A DNA stretch of 64,000 bases from Roseivirga sp. BDSF3-8 (GCF_041449215.1 NZ_JBGNFV010000001.1:1711001-1775000); one strand, 5' to 3'. Shown: positions 1-9,764, counted from the first letter of the stretch. Made by a program: numbers and translations. The notes: generated by a model from the sequence alone, not told the origin.

Positions 1-2122
1 CTTCTACCAGTCCTTTTGCATTAAGCCTGGCGAGGGTGTCCAGGGCGAGGTAGGGGTTTACGGCACTGGCGCCATAGCCTATGATGGTGGCTACGTGGTG
101 GGTCTCGCGCACATCACCGGCTTCTACGACTATGCCGGCCTTGGTACGCAGTCTTTTTCTGACGAGGTGGTGATGGACTGCACCGGTGGCCATGAGGGAG
201 GGTATGGCTGCGTGGTTTGGTGAGATGGCTTTGTCACTGATGATCAAGAGCTTTTTTCCATCCAGCACAAGGTGCTCGGCTTTGCGACAAATGGCATTAA
301 CTCCGGCTTCGAGGCCATCAGGGTCTTCCACATCGAAAGTTGCGTTTATAATGCCATAGGGAAAGCCTCTGTTGGAGAGGTTTCTGAGCTTCTGGAGATC
401 TCCATTGAGAAGGAGGGGGTGGGAAATGTGTACCTGGCGGGTGTGCTCGGGTGTTTCATCTAATATGTTGAGGCTCTCTCCGACGCGGGTAAAAAGGGAC
501 ATAACGAGCCGCTCCCGTATGGGGTCGATGGGCGGGTTACTAACTTGGGCAAAAAGCTGTTTGAAGTAACTGCTGAGGTGCTGGCTCTGATCGGAAAGGG
601 CGGCGAGGGGGGTATCTGCTCCCATGGAACCGACAGGTTCTTTACCACTGGCAGCCATGGGTAGTAGTATGGTGTTGAGGTCTTCGCGGGTATATCCGAA
701 GGCCTTCTGGTAGGTTTCGAGCATATTATCATCTACACCGGAAGGCACATGGATGGGTCCGGGAAGCAGACGTAGCTTAATGCGCTGCTCTTTTATCCAC
801 TGGCCATAGGGCTGCCGGGTAACTACTTCGCGTTTTACTTCCTCATCATGGAGCACACGGCCTCTTTCTAAATCGGCTACGAGCATGCGGCCGGGCTGAA
901 TTCGTCCTTTTCTCAGTATCTGGCCTTCTCTGACGGGGAGTGCGCCGGCTTCTGAGGCAACGATAAGTCTGTTGTCGGTGGTGATGCAGTAGCGGGCAGG
1001 ACGGAGTCCGTTACGGTCGAGGGTGGCACCTACCATTTTGCCATCGGTAAAGATGAGGGCAGCAGGTCCGTCCCACGGCTCCATAAGGGAGGCATGGTAT
1101 TTATAAAAGGCTTTACGCTTGGTGTCCATGAGCTTGTTGTCCTGCCAGGCTTCGGGTACCAGCATCATCATTACGTGGGGCAGGGAACGGCCGCTAAGCA
1201 CGAGCATTTCTACGAGGGCATCGAGGTTGGCGGAGTCGGAATGCTCCGGGTCTGTTACGGGGAGGAGCTTTTTGAGCTCTTCATCGGTAAAGCTGCGGGA
1301 GCGCATCATGGCCTCTTTGGATTTCATCTTGGTGACATTACCCCGGATGGTGTTGATCTCGCCATTATGGGCCAGGTAGCGGAAGGGCTGGGCTAGCTTC
1401 CAGTTTGGAAAGGTATTGGTGCTAAAGCGTGAATGTACGAGGGCAAAAGCTGAGGCCATGCGCTCTTCCTGCAGGTCTGTATAGTATGGGCGCAATTGAT
1501 TGGTACGCAATTGTCCTTTATAGATGAGGGTTTTGTGGGAGAGGCTTACCATGTAGAACTCTCCGTTATTCCCATGAATGTGGTTTCGCCCGATGGTGTG
1601 GGTGATGTGGTTACGCAGGACGAAAAGCTTACGCTCGAGGTCATCGAAGGTGAGCCCGTCGTGATGGGTGAGGAATACCTGCTCGATAAAAGGGGCCACT
1701 CTTGCGGCACCGGCTCCGGGTATGGCTTTATTGACGGGTACTTCTCGGTATCCGAGCACCTGAAAGCCCATGCCGGTTGCTTCTTTTTCAAATAGTTCGC
1801 GGCAGGCTTCGCGTACTTCTTTCATGACGGGCCAGAAGATGGTGCCGGCACCGTAGCGACCGGGCGGGGGAAGTTGCAGTCCTTGCTTCCGGCATTCTTC
1901 AGAAAGAAAGTCGTGGGGCATTTGCAATAGAATACCAGCGCCGTCGCCTGTTTCAGGGTCGGCACCGGTACCACCGCGGTGCTCCATATTTTCCAGCATA
2001 TCGAGCGCATCCTGTATGGTGCGTGCCTCCCGGCGGCCGTCTATATTAACAATACAGCCGATACCGCAGGCATCATGCTCTAGCTGGGGACAGTATAGTC
2101 CCTTGGTATGATCGTTTGACAT
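1..2122 (-). CDS. gltB: Glutamate synthase large subunit, 5' part (partial)
   Basis: This is the N-terminal 707 codons of the large (alpha) subunit of glutamate synthase, which transfers the amide of glutamine to 2-oxoglutarate in ammonium assimilation. The gene runs off the left edge, so the FMN/Fe-S synthase half and the C-terminal GXGXG domain are mostly outside. The ATG at 2122 gives MSNDHTKGLYCPQLEHDACG, in which Cys19 of DACGIG is the expected N-terminal nucleophile of the class II (Ntn) glutaminase domain after propeptide removal. Further glutaminase-domain signatures are MEHRGGTGAD, HSRFSTNTFPNW, LAHNGEINTIRGN and DRNGLRPARY. Start and family are clear. Whether the partner is NADPH- or ferredoxin-dependent cannot be seen. 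Confidence 0.95.
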   Translation of the reverse strand, partial: MSNDHTKGLYCPQLEHDACGIGCIVNIDGRREARTIQDALDMLENMEHRGGTGADPETGDGAGILLQMPHDFLSEECRKQGLQLPPPGRYGAGTIFWPVMKEVREACRELFEKEATGMGFQVLGYREVPVNKAIPGAGAARVAPFIEQVFLTHHDGLTFDDLERKLFVLRNHITHTIGRNHIHGNNGEFYMVSLSHKTLIYKGQLRTNQLRPYYTDLQEERMASAFALVHSRFSTNTFPNWKLAQPFRYLAHNGEINTIRGNVTKMKSKEAMMRSRSFTDEELKKLLPVTDPEHSDSANLDALVEMLVLSGRSLPHVMMMLVPEAWQDNKLMDTKRKAFYKYHASLMEPWDGPAALIFTDGKMVGATLDRNGLRPARYCITTDNRLIVASEAGALPVREGQILRKGRIQPGRMLVADLERGRVLHDEEVKREVVTRQPYGQWIKEQRIKLRLLPGPIHVPSGVDDNMLETYQKAFGYTREDLNTILLPMAASGKEPVGSMGADTPLAALSDQSQHLSSYFKQLFAQVSNPPIDPIRERLVMSLFTRVGESLNILDETPEHTRQVHISHPLLLNGDLQKLRNLSNRGFPYGIINATFDVEDPDGLEAGVNAICRKAEHLVLDGKKLLIISDKAISPNHAAIPSLMATGAVHHHLVRKRLRTKAGIVVEAGDVRETHHVATIIGYGASAVNPYLALDTLARLNAKGLVE

Positions 2123-2603
2123 GGCAAAGCATTATGGGGTTGTTTACAGGGCTGCTTACACAAAATGGCAGCCGAGGGGTCGGGTTTATGCTGTTGCCAA
2201 AAAATAGGGTTGAAATCAGTTAAGCATTATACGGAAAAATGAGATCAATTAAAACAGGGGGCCCATTGAACGAACGCATCATCATTAGAATAATACAATT
2301 AAATTACAGTAGGAAGGTTCGATAAGGAATCCTTAAGGGATATACGTGGAATGCCTCTACTCGTAACGGAGAAGCAACGGACCTACGACGGATTTGGAAC
2401 GGAGATAGACTACGTGATGAGGAGAGAAAGTTGGGGGTATTTCAAAAATAAGAAAAATATCAGTATTAGAAATATACAATATAGATGATTCTTTTTGAAC
2501 TCTATTACTTTCCGCTATAAGGGGCGATTTGGAGGCTCACGGTTCTTTGTAGTATTGGTATTAATGATAGAAACAGGTGGCTTACTCAGATGCCGGATAA
2601 AAA
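2123..2603. other. Intergenic region with 11-bp-spaced ACGGA boxes
   Basis: This roughly 480-bp gap upstream of gltB holds no convincing reading frame. The AT-rich part next to gltB should contain its promoter, but I could not find a good TAnnTTTG element. Four ACGGA boxes at exact 11-bp spacing (listed separately) lie in the middle. Confidence 0.5.
2365..2403. repeat. Four ACGGA boxes at exact 11-bp spacing
   Basis: ACGGA occurs at 2366, 2377, 2388 and 2399, one B-DNA turn apart, with variable bases between (AACGGAGAAGC, AACGGACCTAC, GACGGATTTGG, AACGGAGATAG). This is the layout expected of a binding array for a protein that loads on one helix face, or of an intergenic repeat family. No function is proven. 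The array lies about 245 bp upstream of gltB and about 240 bp downstream of the glucanase gene. Confidence 0.6.
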
Positions 2604-2630
2604 AAACAGGCCGGCCAATGGCCGGCCTGT
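2599..2630 (-). terminator. Rho-independent terminator of the GH16 gene
   Basis: A perfect 11-bp inverted repeat (arms 2606-2616 and 2620-2630, ACAGGCCGGCC with a 3-nt loop) is followed on the minus strand by a run of T (A-run 2599-2606 on the plus strand). It lies 23 bp past the stop codon of the glucanase gene. Confidence 0.9.
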
Positions 2631-2653
2631 AGATCAGGCTAGGAACCGGGTAC

Positions 2654-5602
2654 TTATTCCTTCACCCAACTCTTGGTGGTGGTGCCCTCCTGGCAAATGA
2701 TGCGCAGGAAATACAGGCCGGGCTGTAGCTGGCTTACATCCATACGCTTTTGTGTGCTGTTAAGCGTGTGGGTTCTGATGTGACGTCCATCAGCGCCCAG
2801 TATGAGTATGGTGGCTTTATCATTACCTGCGGGGGCTCTCACTGTCAGTTGGTTTAACGCAGGGTTAGGAAATATTTCAAATGTATCGGCAGGGGTGCCC
2901 GGCGCCGAAAGCCGTGCCACGCTGCCGCATTGCCCTACTGTTTCTTCATGGTAGGAGGCGGCACTATTGCGCTCACCGCCTTCGGGGACACTATAGGTGT
3001 AGTAGAAGTCTATCTGATCTCCGTCGACAGCATTCAACTCACTGACAAAGTTTCCGCTACCATCTGCACTTAGTGCATATCCTGGGAAGGTGGCTGAGCT
3101 GCTGTTCTTGCGCAGATAGAGAATAACCAGGTTGCTCCCTACGCCTGCACGAGCAGGTTTGAAGGTAAGGGTCTTACCGTCCAGCTCGTAGGTATAGTCC
3201 ACCCCACTGCCGGTGCTATTAGGCCCATTACCGGTGCAGGTAGTAGCTGGTGGCGAAGGTGGTGTGGTGCTTCCCTGGGTACCATATACTCTGAACTCAT
3301 AAAGTGAATAGCCATAGGGGGTGGTGCGGCTGGTGCCGTACATGCGGATGTAGCGCCCTGTCCCGCTTAGGCTAAGGCTGTCAAGGCCACCATCGCCGGA
3401 GGTGGTGCTATACACCTGGTTCCAGTTACTGCCATCGGCAGAGACTTCTATGCGGTAGCTGGCTGCTGCTGCTGCCTCCCACTGTAGTGCTACGCTGCTG
3501 ATGTCGTAGGTATTTTGGAGGTCGACCTGTATCCACTGGGGGTCAGAAAAATTACTACTCCAGCGGGTGGCAAGGTCTCCGTCTACTGCATTGGCAGCCC
3601 CCAGGCCTGCGCCTTCGGAACTGCTGCTGGTAGCAGGCTTATTAAGGGCGATGTTAACAGGGGTTTCGGGGTCGGGATCAGGGTCGGGGTTCTGGCTACC
3701 TGTACTGGTGCCTTTTATGTATATGTCATCAATTTCGATATTGCCAATAGCGCCTTCGGTACCCAGTAGCTGAAAGAACTGATTAACGGCGGTAAGGTCT
3801 ACATTGGAGAAGTCTGAAAGGGGGATTTCGACAAGGTGCCACTGGCCGTCACGAACGAATCCATAGGGGTCGCTGCCATTCCGGAACTCTACCCAGCCTT
3901 GTCCTATGCCATCTACATTACCGCTTTTCATGCCTATGCTGAAAGGGGTGGTGGAGGATGTCTTAAGGGCAAAATGAAGGGAGCCATCGGCAAATCCGCT
4001 AAGGTCATGTTTGATAGCGGCTTTGATTCCCATACCAAACCAGGCAAGGCCGGGGGCAGAGGTATAGGCCAGTGACTCGCTGCCTTCGTATGGTGCCTGG
4101 CTGACTTCCTGCAGGGTATTTTCCCAAACGAATATGTCAGCATCCTGTGGCATGCTAAGTTCGGAGGCTACTGAGGCTGTTTCGGTTAGTATACCGAAGT
4201 TGGTACCTGTGGGCACGGGGCGTGCAGGGCCTTCTTCCCAATAGACATTGTCAAAGGCTATCTCAACGGGGGCGCCGGGAGGGTCTCCTTTGAACATGAA
4301 GGGCTGGCTCACGGATACAAAGTCTACATTATTAAAGGCATTGAGGGGTATGGCTACTTCGTGCCACTGCCCGTCACGTACGAGTCCGTATAGGTTTTCG
4401 CCATTTACAAAGGTAATGAAGCTATCTCCTGCCCCACTGCTAACGCCTATGTCAAAGGTGGCGGTGCTGGTGGTCTTTACGTGCATACGCAAATAGCCGT
4501 CAGAGAAGGCTGACATGTTTAAGGGGTCTGAGGCTATGCCCATGCCAAACCAGTTACCGGCCTCGGCGCGGAAGCTCATTACTTCACTGCCTTCATAAGG
4601 GGCTGTAGTGGTAGCGGTCAGGTTGTTCCACAGGAACAGGTCTGCATCGGTACCGAAGGTGAGGGAGTTATCTACGGGTGTGTTTTCAGTATAGATACCA
4701 AAGGTGCCTGTGTAGCTATTGGCGCCGGGGGTGTAAATCTCTGCTCCGGGCACTTCATATACGCGCACGTAGTCCACGTACATTTTAGCAGGCAGGGGAG
4801 CGGTGATGCCTGCGGGGTCGTAGATATCGGGGAAGATACCACCTACGGCGAGGTTAAGAATAATGAAATAGGGGTGGGTCTTAAACTCTTCCAGTGAAGA
4901 ACCGGAGGGGCTTATGTCAAAAGACCAGTACTCGACATCGTCGATGTAGCCTTTTACCACTGTGCTATCCCAGTACATTTTGTAGATGTGGTAGTCCTGG
5001 GAAAGGTCGGCTGCGGCATCATAGGTTTCGCCATACCCGGCGTAGTTGCCTTCATAATCCCAGTGGGCAGTAGCGCCTACGCGGTTATTTACTTTGCCGG
5101 CGGCTATGGCGTCGGCGGTACCCATCTCCACAATATCGAGTTCACCTGAGGCTGGCCATACATTTTCACTACCGAGCAGCCAGAAAGCAGGCCAGAGCCC
5201 ATTTGCCAGGTCAGGCATTTTGATCCGGGCCTCTATGATACCATATTTCAGCTCTACACGGCCTTCTGTTTTTACCCGGCCAGAGGTAAAGGAGTATCCT
5301 TCGCGGTTTTCGCGCAGGGCCTGAATGACGAGGTTGCCGTTTTCAAGGTAAACGTTTTCGCTGCGGTCGGTGTAGAGCTGCAGTTCCTGGTTATTTCCCC
5401 AGTTCCACACGCCCACGCCTACATCGTAGGTCCAGACTTCCGGGTCTAAGGTAGTGCCGTCGAAGTTTTCTTCCCAGATCAGATTCTGGGCTGTGGCGTA
5501 AAAGCAACTACCTATAATAAGGCTTAGGGTTATGACAATTGTTTTTGTACGAATAGAAAAGTCTCGCCAAAATGGAGAGAGGCTGGTCAAAGGATGTTTC
5601 AT
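2654..5602 (-). CDS. Secreted GH16 beta-glucanase (laminarinase-like), multimodular, T9SS-exported
   Basis: This 982-residue secreted glycoside hydrolase probably cleaves beta-1,3-glucans such as laminarin. A signal peptide ends near ATAQ (about residue 39). The GH16 domain (about 42-283) has the catalytic motif GELDIVEMG (E154, D156, E159), with the beta-bulge spacing of laminarinases. Two homologous beta-sandwich modules follow (about 298-457 and 468-631; both contain YEGSE, WFGMGI and VRDGQWH), then an Asp-Pro linker and an F5/8-type C (CBM32-like) domain starting NIALNKPATSSS. A module resembling beta-1,3-glucan-binding CBM56 comes next, and the C-terminal 75 residues are a type IX secretion sorting domain (FEIFPNPALNQLTV). 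An in-frame TTG at 5629 would add nine residues; the ATG at 5602 is preferred because it places a basic n-region before the hydrophobic core. A terminator follows. Confidence 0.92.
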   Translation of the reverse strand: MKHPLTSLSPFWRDFSIRTKTIVITLSLIIGSCFYATAQNLIWEENFDGTTLDPEVWTYDVGVGVWNWGNNQELQLYTDRSENVYLENGNLVIQALRENREGYSFTSGRVKTEGRVELKYGIIEARIKMPDLANGLWPAFWLLGSENVWPASGELDIVEMGTADAIAAGKVNNRVGATAHWDYEGNYAGYGETYDAAADLSQDYHIYKMYWDSTVVKGYIDDVEYWSFDISPSGSSLEEFKTHPYFIILNLAVGGIFPDIYDPAGITAPLPAKMYVDYVRVYEVPGAEIYTPGANSYTGTFGIYTENTPVDNSLTFGTDADLFLWNNLTATTTAPYEGSEVMSFRAEAGNWFGMGIASDPLNMSAFSDGYLRMHVKTTSTATFDIGVSSGAGDSFITFVNGENLYGLVRDGQWHEVAIPLNAFNNVDFVSVSQPFMFKGDPPGAPVEIAFDNVYWEEGPARPVPTGTNFGILTETASVASELSMPQDADIFVWENTLQEVSQAPYEGSESLAYTSAPGLAWFGMGIKAAIKHDLSGFADGSLHFALKTSSTTPFSIGMKSGNVDGIGQGWVEFRNGSDPYGFVRDGQWHLVEIPLSDFSNVDLTAVNQFFQLLGTEGAIGNIEIDDIYIKGTSTGSQNPDPDPDPETPVNIALNKPATSSSSEGAGLGAANAVDGDLATRWSSNFSDPQWIQVDLQNTYDISSVALQWEAAAAASYRIEVSADGSNWNQVYSTTSGDGGLDSLSLSGTGRYIRMYGTSRTTPYGYSLYEFRVYGTQGSTTPPSPPATTCTGNGPNSTGSGVDYTYELDGKTLTFKPARAGVGSNLVILYLRKNSSSATFPGYALSADGSGNFVSELNAVDGDQIDFYYTYSVPEGGERNSAASYHEETVGQCGSVARLSAPGTPADTFEIFPNPALNQLTVRAPAGNDKATILILGADGRHIRTHTLNSTQKRMDVSQLQPGLYFLRIICQEGTTTKSWVKE

Positions 5603-5786
5603 GAGTTTAGTTGTTAATTCAAAGGTCAAAAAATACCAGACAGACTGGCTGAGAGTGCAGAATCACACGCTGCAAATCCCTTATAATGTACTTAAAACCA
5701 ACTTACAAGAGACTTGGCAAGGGCTATTTGGGAGATTAGCCCCGCCTTATTGATACATACACCCGGGGCAGTATGAGGGGTAACCC

Positions 5787-7265
5787 TTACTCCAGTGAAG
5801 GGTGAGCCTCAGGTAAATCACTCCCCGTAAGAGGTATAAAGAGAATCGACCCTGCATGGATTTGCTCATCTTTCAGACCTTTGCCATTCAGGAATTGCAT
5901 GACCCTTTTCTTTATTTCCGGATGTGAAAGCAACTGTTCATGCCCGGCATTTTCTACTACGAGATGGGCTGAACTGGGGTAGCGTTTTCTTATTTCCTGT
6001 GCCTGGGAGGGTGGGGTTCTTGCATCCAGTTCACCGCTAATGAATAATACCGGTACGGTCAGAGTATCGACATAAGAAATAAGTGGTTCGCGGGTTTTAG
6101 GCCATGTATCCAGCACCAGATAAAAGGGGAAGTTTACCGAATTTCCGAACAAACTACTGTGGGCTTGTCGCCTGATCTTTTGCCTGCGATTAGGCGCTAC
6201 ACCACTTTCAATCCCCTGGCTCAGTCCATTTGCCGGCACAGCCAGAAAGTAAACGATGCGTTTCTGTACGAACCACCGGAGGATTTTGGTATTGCCTTTA
6301 CTTAGGGAATACAGCAGGCGGGGTATCACAGGGATATCGGTCGCATCGTCCATGTCCATCCGGAGGATAAGAGCAAGACCCAGCGGACCTACAAGAATTT
6401 GATGGCTCGTACCTGTAAGGGGGTGGGTGACTGTAACCTCTACGGGCTCATTTTTGAGATTTTGCATTACCTGTCTAAGTAAAGCGGCCAAATCAGGAAT
6501 ATCCCGGCTGAGGGCTGTATCGGCTGCTACCATTGCGGACAACTTCGCAAAATGGGCGTCTGCATCTGCCGGAAGGTTAAAAGACTGATCTAAGCCATCT
6601 GTGGCAGCGAGCACAGCCCGGCTTATGCGGCGGGGCAGGGCCTGCAGCAGCATGAGGCTGATTCGGGTACCGTAGCTGTACCCAAATAGGGCGAACTTTT
6701 CCAAACCTAATGCTGCAGTGACTTCCTCCACGTCCCGTGCATTTTCAGCCAGATGGTAGCCTGTCACATCTACCCCCCTCTCCCGGAATACTTCGAGGGC
6801 CCGGGTGGCCATCTTCTGGTAATGCCGGGCTGCCTTGTCTTCACTTACCAGTACATCAGTAGGGAATTCACCCTCCCAAATATAAACCAGGTCTCGATCA
6901 TGGGTGCCTCGCTGGTCTATAAGCAACACATCTGATTGGGCCAGGTAAGGTAACCAGTCCGTGAGGTAATGGGGATCCTTAGCCTGCCAAGAAGATGGGC
7001 TACCGCCTCCTTCCAGGTAAATAAGCGGCGGGGTGATGCCCGCACTGGTGGTTTTCATTAAGGCAAAATGAATATCGATAAGCCTTGAATGAGCAGCATC
7101 CCGGTTTTCAGGCACTTTCAGGATACCGAATTGTACCTTCACTTTTACTCCCTCAGAGGAGGTAACGACCGTATCGGTTGTTGTGAGTCTGTTCTCCTGC
7201 GCCTGACAATAACAGGATAGAGGGCATAGGCATGCGAAGAAAAATATGAGTCTTTTGACCATCAT
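5787..7265 (-). CDS. Exported alpha/beta hydrolase, S33 tripeptidyl/proline aminopeptidase-like
   Basis: This predicted exported serine hydrolase of the S33 family probably releases amino acids or short peptides from peptide N-termini in the periplasm. MMVKRLIFFFACLCPLSCYC forms a signal peptide. The fold is marked by the oxyanion region YLEGGGSPSS, DQRGTHDRD, the nucleophile elbow GYSYGT, and a TAP-like C-terminal segment with the catalytic Asp in GELDARTPP and His in NAGHEQL. The GTG at 7325 would add 20 residues ahead of the signal peptide, so the ATG at 7265 is chosen (492 aa). The AraC-type regulator gene ends about 95 bp upstream on the same strand and could be co-transcribed or control it. 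True substrates are unknown. Confidence 0.82.
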   Translation of the reverse strand: MMVKRLIFFFACLCPLSCYCQAQENRLTTTDTVVTSSEGVKVKVQFGILKVPENRDAAHSRLIDIHFALMKTTSAGITPPLIYLEGGGSPSSWQAKDPHYLTDWLPYLAQSDVLLIDQRGTHDRDLVYIWEGEFPTDVLVSEDKAARHYQKMATRALEVFRERGVDVTGYHLAENARDVEEVTAALGLEKFALFGYSYGTRISLMLLQALPRRISRAVLAATDGLDQSFNLPADADAHFAKLSAMVAADTALSRDIPDLAALLRQVMQNLKNEPVEVTVTHPLTGTSHQILVGPLGLALILRMDMDDATDIPVIPRLLYSLSKGNTKILRWFVQKRIVYFLAVPANGLSQGIESGVAPNRRQKIRRQAHSSLFGNSVNFPFYLVLDTWPKTREPLISYVDTLTVPVLFISGELDARTPPSQAQEIRKRYPSSAHLVVENAGHEQLLSHPEIKKRVMQFLNGKGLKDEQIHAGSILFIPLTGSDLPEAHPSLE

Positions 7266-7360
7266 CGATTGTGTAGTTTGAGTGAAAATGATAATGGTCA
7301 AATGAAGCGTTTTCAAGCGATGCACGCCAATTGAAGAGGTTTCAAAACAGTATTTGACAC

Positions 7361-8524
7361 CTAAGAGGCTGCCTTCTGTGCTAAAAACTCCGTCGGGGTG
7401 AGGCCATTTTCCTTTTTGAAGGCCCGGTAAAAAGAGGCCTTGGAACGAAAGCCTGCCTCAAAGGCGATACCCATAATAGATAGGTGGGTGGTATCATCCC
7501 TTCCTGCCAGGCGGAGAAATTCGTTTACCCGATACTGGTTTATCAGGTTATTAAATGTGGTGTACAGACCTTGGCCGATCACCAGGGAAACCTCCTTTTC
7601 GGGCCAGCCCAATAGCCCGGATAAAGATTTCACCGTGAGATCCTGCCGGAGGTAGGGTTTTTCATTGGTCAAAAAACGGGTCAGTTGGCAGCTTCGGTCT
7701 TCCAGTTCGGCCACGGAATACTTCATACTGCGAGCTCTGGATAGATATTGGCCCACCTCATCAAAGTGGCTGATGAGGTAGTGATAGCCTAGCCCATATA
7801 TAGCGAGGCTAAGTAAAAGGCCCATGGGCTTGTAAATGAGGTAGGTGTTTTGGTCAAGTTCCTGAATAAAAATCATGGCCGGGGGAATTACCAGGAGTAA
7901 AAATGCGGGTATGGCCGCCCACACTCTTATAAAGATTTTAAGCCAACGCTTTACCCCTTTATGGTATGCCCTGGGGCGAAGATCACCAGCCTGGGTATGC
8001 AGCCGGATGCCGGCCACCAGGTAGGCAAATAGTTGAATGAGGCCAAAAGCGTTAATGACCAGTGAAACCATCTGTATTGCCGGAATATGAGCGAGCGCCC
8101 ACTCTACATGATTGGCTGTATAAGTGAAAAAAGCCATGAAGAGAACTCCATCTACCAATAGGGAAGGAATGAAGTGAAGCAGGAAGGCCGGCTGCCACCT
8201 GAACCGCGGGTGTACAAGCGACCGGATGTGAAAGTATGCAATCGGGCCCACTGCCAGACCAAAGGAGATAGGGACAGGGAACCGGGCATTGTACATATGA
8301 ATGGACTCTTCCAACACGGCGTGGAGCAGGATCAGGGAAAAAAGTATGATGAGCACTCCGAGAAACAAGGCGGGAAACTGCGGCACAGGGGTCTCCTTAC
8401 CGGCCCTATCTGCCTTGCCTGCGACCCGCACTGACCGGCTGATAAGTATCGTACCAAGAACGAGACCCTGGATTACGGCCATCAGAAAGTAAAAATTGGA
8501 AGACTCTAGTGAAGTATCCAGCAT
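7361..8524 (-). CDS. Membrane-anchored AraC-family transcriptional regulator
   Basis: The N-terminal ~250 residues of this 387-aa protein form about seven hydrophobic segments (for example SFGLAVGPIAYFHI and LLLVIPPAMIFI). The C-terminal ~100 residues are an AraC/XylS double helix-turn-helix, with the end signature SIMGIAFEAGFRSKASFYRA followed by FKKENGLTPTEF. Such proteins in Bacteroidota are thought to sense something at or in the membrane and bind DNA from there; the signal here is unknown. The ATG at 8524 is well placed. The gene lies upstream of the S33 hydrolase on the same strand and diverges from the channel-like gene at 8661. Confidence 0.85.
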   Translation of the reverse strand: MLDTSLESSNFYFLMAVIQGLVLGTILISRSVRVAGKADRAGKETPVPQFPALFLGVLIILFSLILLHAVLEESIHMYNARFPVPISFGLAVGPIAYFHIRSLVHPRFRWQPAFLLHFIPSLLVDGVLFMAFFTYTANHVEWALAHIPAIQMVSLVINAFGLIQLFAYLVAGIRLHTQAGDLRPRAYHKGVKRWLKIFIRVWAAIPAFLLLVIPPAMIFIQELDQNTYLIYKPMGLLLSLAIYGLGYHYLISHFDEVGQYLSRARSMKYSVAELEDRSCQLTRFLTNEKPYLRQDLTVKSLSGLLGWPEKEVSLVIGQGLYTTFNNLINQYRVNEFLRLAGRDDTTHLSIMGIAFEAGFRSKASFYRAFKKENGLTPTEFLAQKAAS

Positions 8525-8660
8525 CTGCGGGGTGACATTTTACTTAAATATACGAATCAGGCTCAAATATGAATTCCGGCTACAAGCCATCGTGTTGGCG
8601 AGTCTCCCTTAACAATGTGGAAGGAAAGGCGTTTTCCCATATAGTTATCACTATTACTAT

Positions 8661-9749
8661 ATGCCACAGGAACCTCTCTCTATACTTATTCACATAAGTG
8701 GGGTAGCGCTCGTACTGCTTACTTTGATCGATTTCTGTTTTACCGCCTTTATCCCGAATAAGGAGGGCTTGCTTACACGTAAGGTTAGCCGTGGCGTGTA
8801 TGGTATCATGTTTCTGCTGGCAGGAAAAAAAGGGACCTCCCCGGTGCTAAACTACATGGGTTTTGCGATCATGTTCTGCATGTCGCTGACGTGGATTTTT
8901 TCCAGCTGGGCAGGTTTTACTCTTATCTTTCTCTCGGACCCTTACTCTGTTATCCATGGTACGGAGAAGTACCCGGCGGAATTCTGGGACGTGGTCTATT
9001 TTGTAGGGTTCAGTTTGTCTACCAGCGGATTAGGGGACTTCGTGGCTTCTACCAAATTCTGGCGGATAGTGACTGCCCTGGCGAGCGTGGTGGGAATCAT
9101 GCTGATAACAATGTCTATTACGTACCTGGTGCCGGTGATCTCGAATATGATCCAAAAAAGGAAGGTGAGCATCTACCTTGCCTCCCTGGGGGAAAGTCCT
9201 GAGCAGATAGTGGTTCAGAGCTATAATGGTGAGGATTTCAAGTCTCTGGGGAATCACCTGGGATCATTGGCTGCGATGGTGTTCGAATATTCGCGTAACC
9301 ACCTCTCGTACCCTATTTTGCACTATATGCATAATAATAGCCCTCATGATAATATTGTATTGAAGATGTGCAGCCTGGATGAGGCGCTGAATATATTCCT
9401 GTTTCACATTCCCGAGGATAAAAGACCTGAAATGACTGACCTGCGGGTGATAAGGCGAGCGCTTACGCAGTATCTAAGTACGTTGAAGTATACGGCGCCT
9501 GCAGATGACACGCCTCCCTTACCCGATCTGGATGTGGTGGCAGAAGGTACGGGCATAGCATTACGTAACAGGGAGGACTCTGACATAAACACTATCTATA
9601 AGGGCTTAAAGAAGAGAAGGGGCCTTTGGCTTGCAAATATTCGAGAGAATGGCTATTCCTGGGAGGATATCCGGGGCACTAAGTTTGAAAATAATCTGGA
9701 TCAGCCTGAAGGGATGGCCTTCTCCTATGATCATAAGGTATTTCATTAA
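8661..9749 (+). CDS. Two-TM potassium-channel-like membrane protein
   Basis: This 362-residue membrane protein has an N-terminal hydrophobic helix (about 8-30), a second (66-92), a re-entrant pore segment (about 112-127) and a further helix (about 134-160), followed by a ~200-residue cytosolic domain I do not recognise. The pore reads STSGLGDF (filter positions 121-126), close to the potassium-channel signature T-V-G-Y-G-D but with Ser-Gly-Leu-Gly in place of Val-Gly-Tyr-Gly. It belongs to the ion_trans_2 type by layout. Selectivity is uncertain because the filter Tyr is Leu. No RCK/TrkA-N nucleotide-binding motif is visible in the C-terminal part. Confidence 0.7.
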   Translation: MPQEPLSILIHISGVALVLLTLIDFCFTAFIPNKEGLLTRKVSRGVYGIMFLLAGKKGTSPVLNYMGFAIMFCMSLTWIFSSWAGFTLIFLSDPYSVIHGTEKYPAEFWDVVYFVGFSLSTSGLGDFVASTKFWRIVTALASVVGIMLITMSITYLVPVISNMIQKRKVSIYLASLGESPEQIVVQSYNGEDFKSLGNHLGSLAAMVFEYSRNHLSYPILHYMHNNSPHDNIVLKMCSLDEALNIFLFHIPEDKRPEMTDLRVIRRALTQYLSTLKYTAPADDTPPLPDLDVVAEGTGIALRNREDSDINTIYKGLKKRRGLWLANIRENGYSWEDIRGTKFENNLDQPEGMAFSYDHKVFH

Positions 9750-9764
9750 TGGGGTGCCTTAAGG

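Noticed and set aside
5762-5815. Hairpin at the end of the S33 hydrolase gene as a terminator
   Set aside because: The inverted repeat ACCCTT/AAGGGT overlaps the stop codon and is not followed by a T-run on the minus strand.
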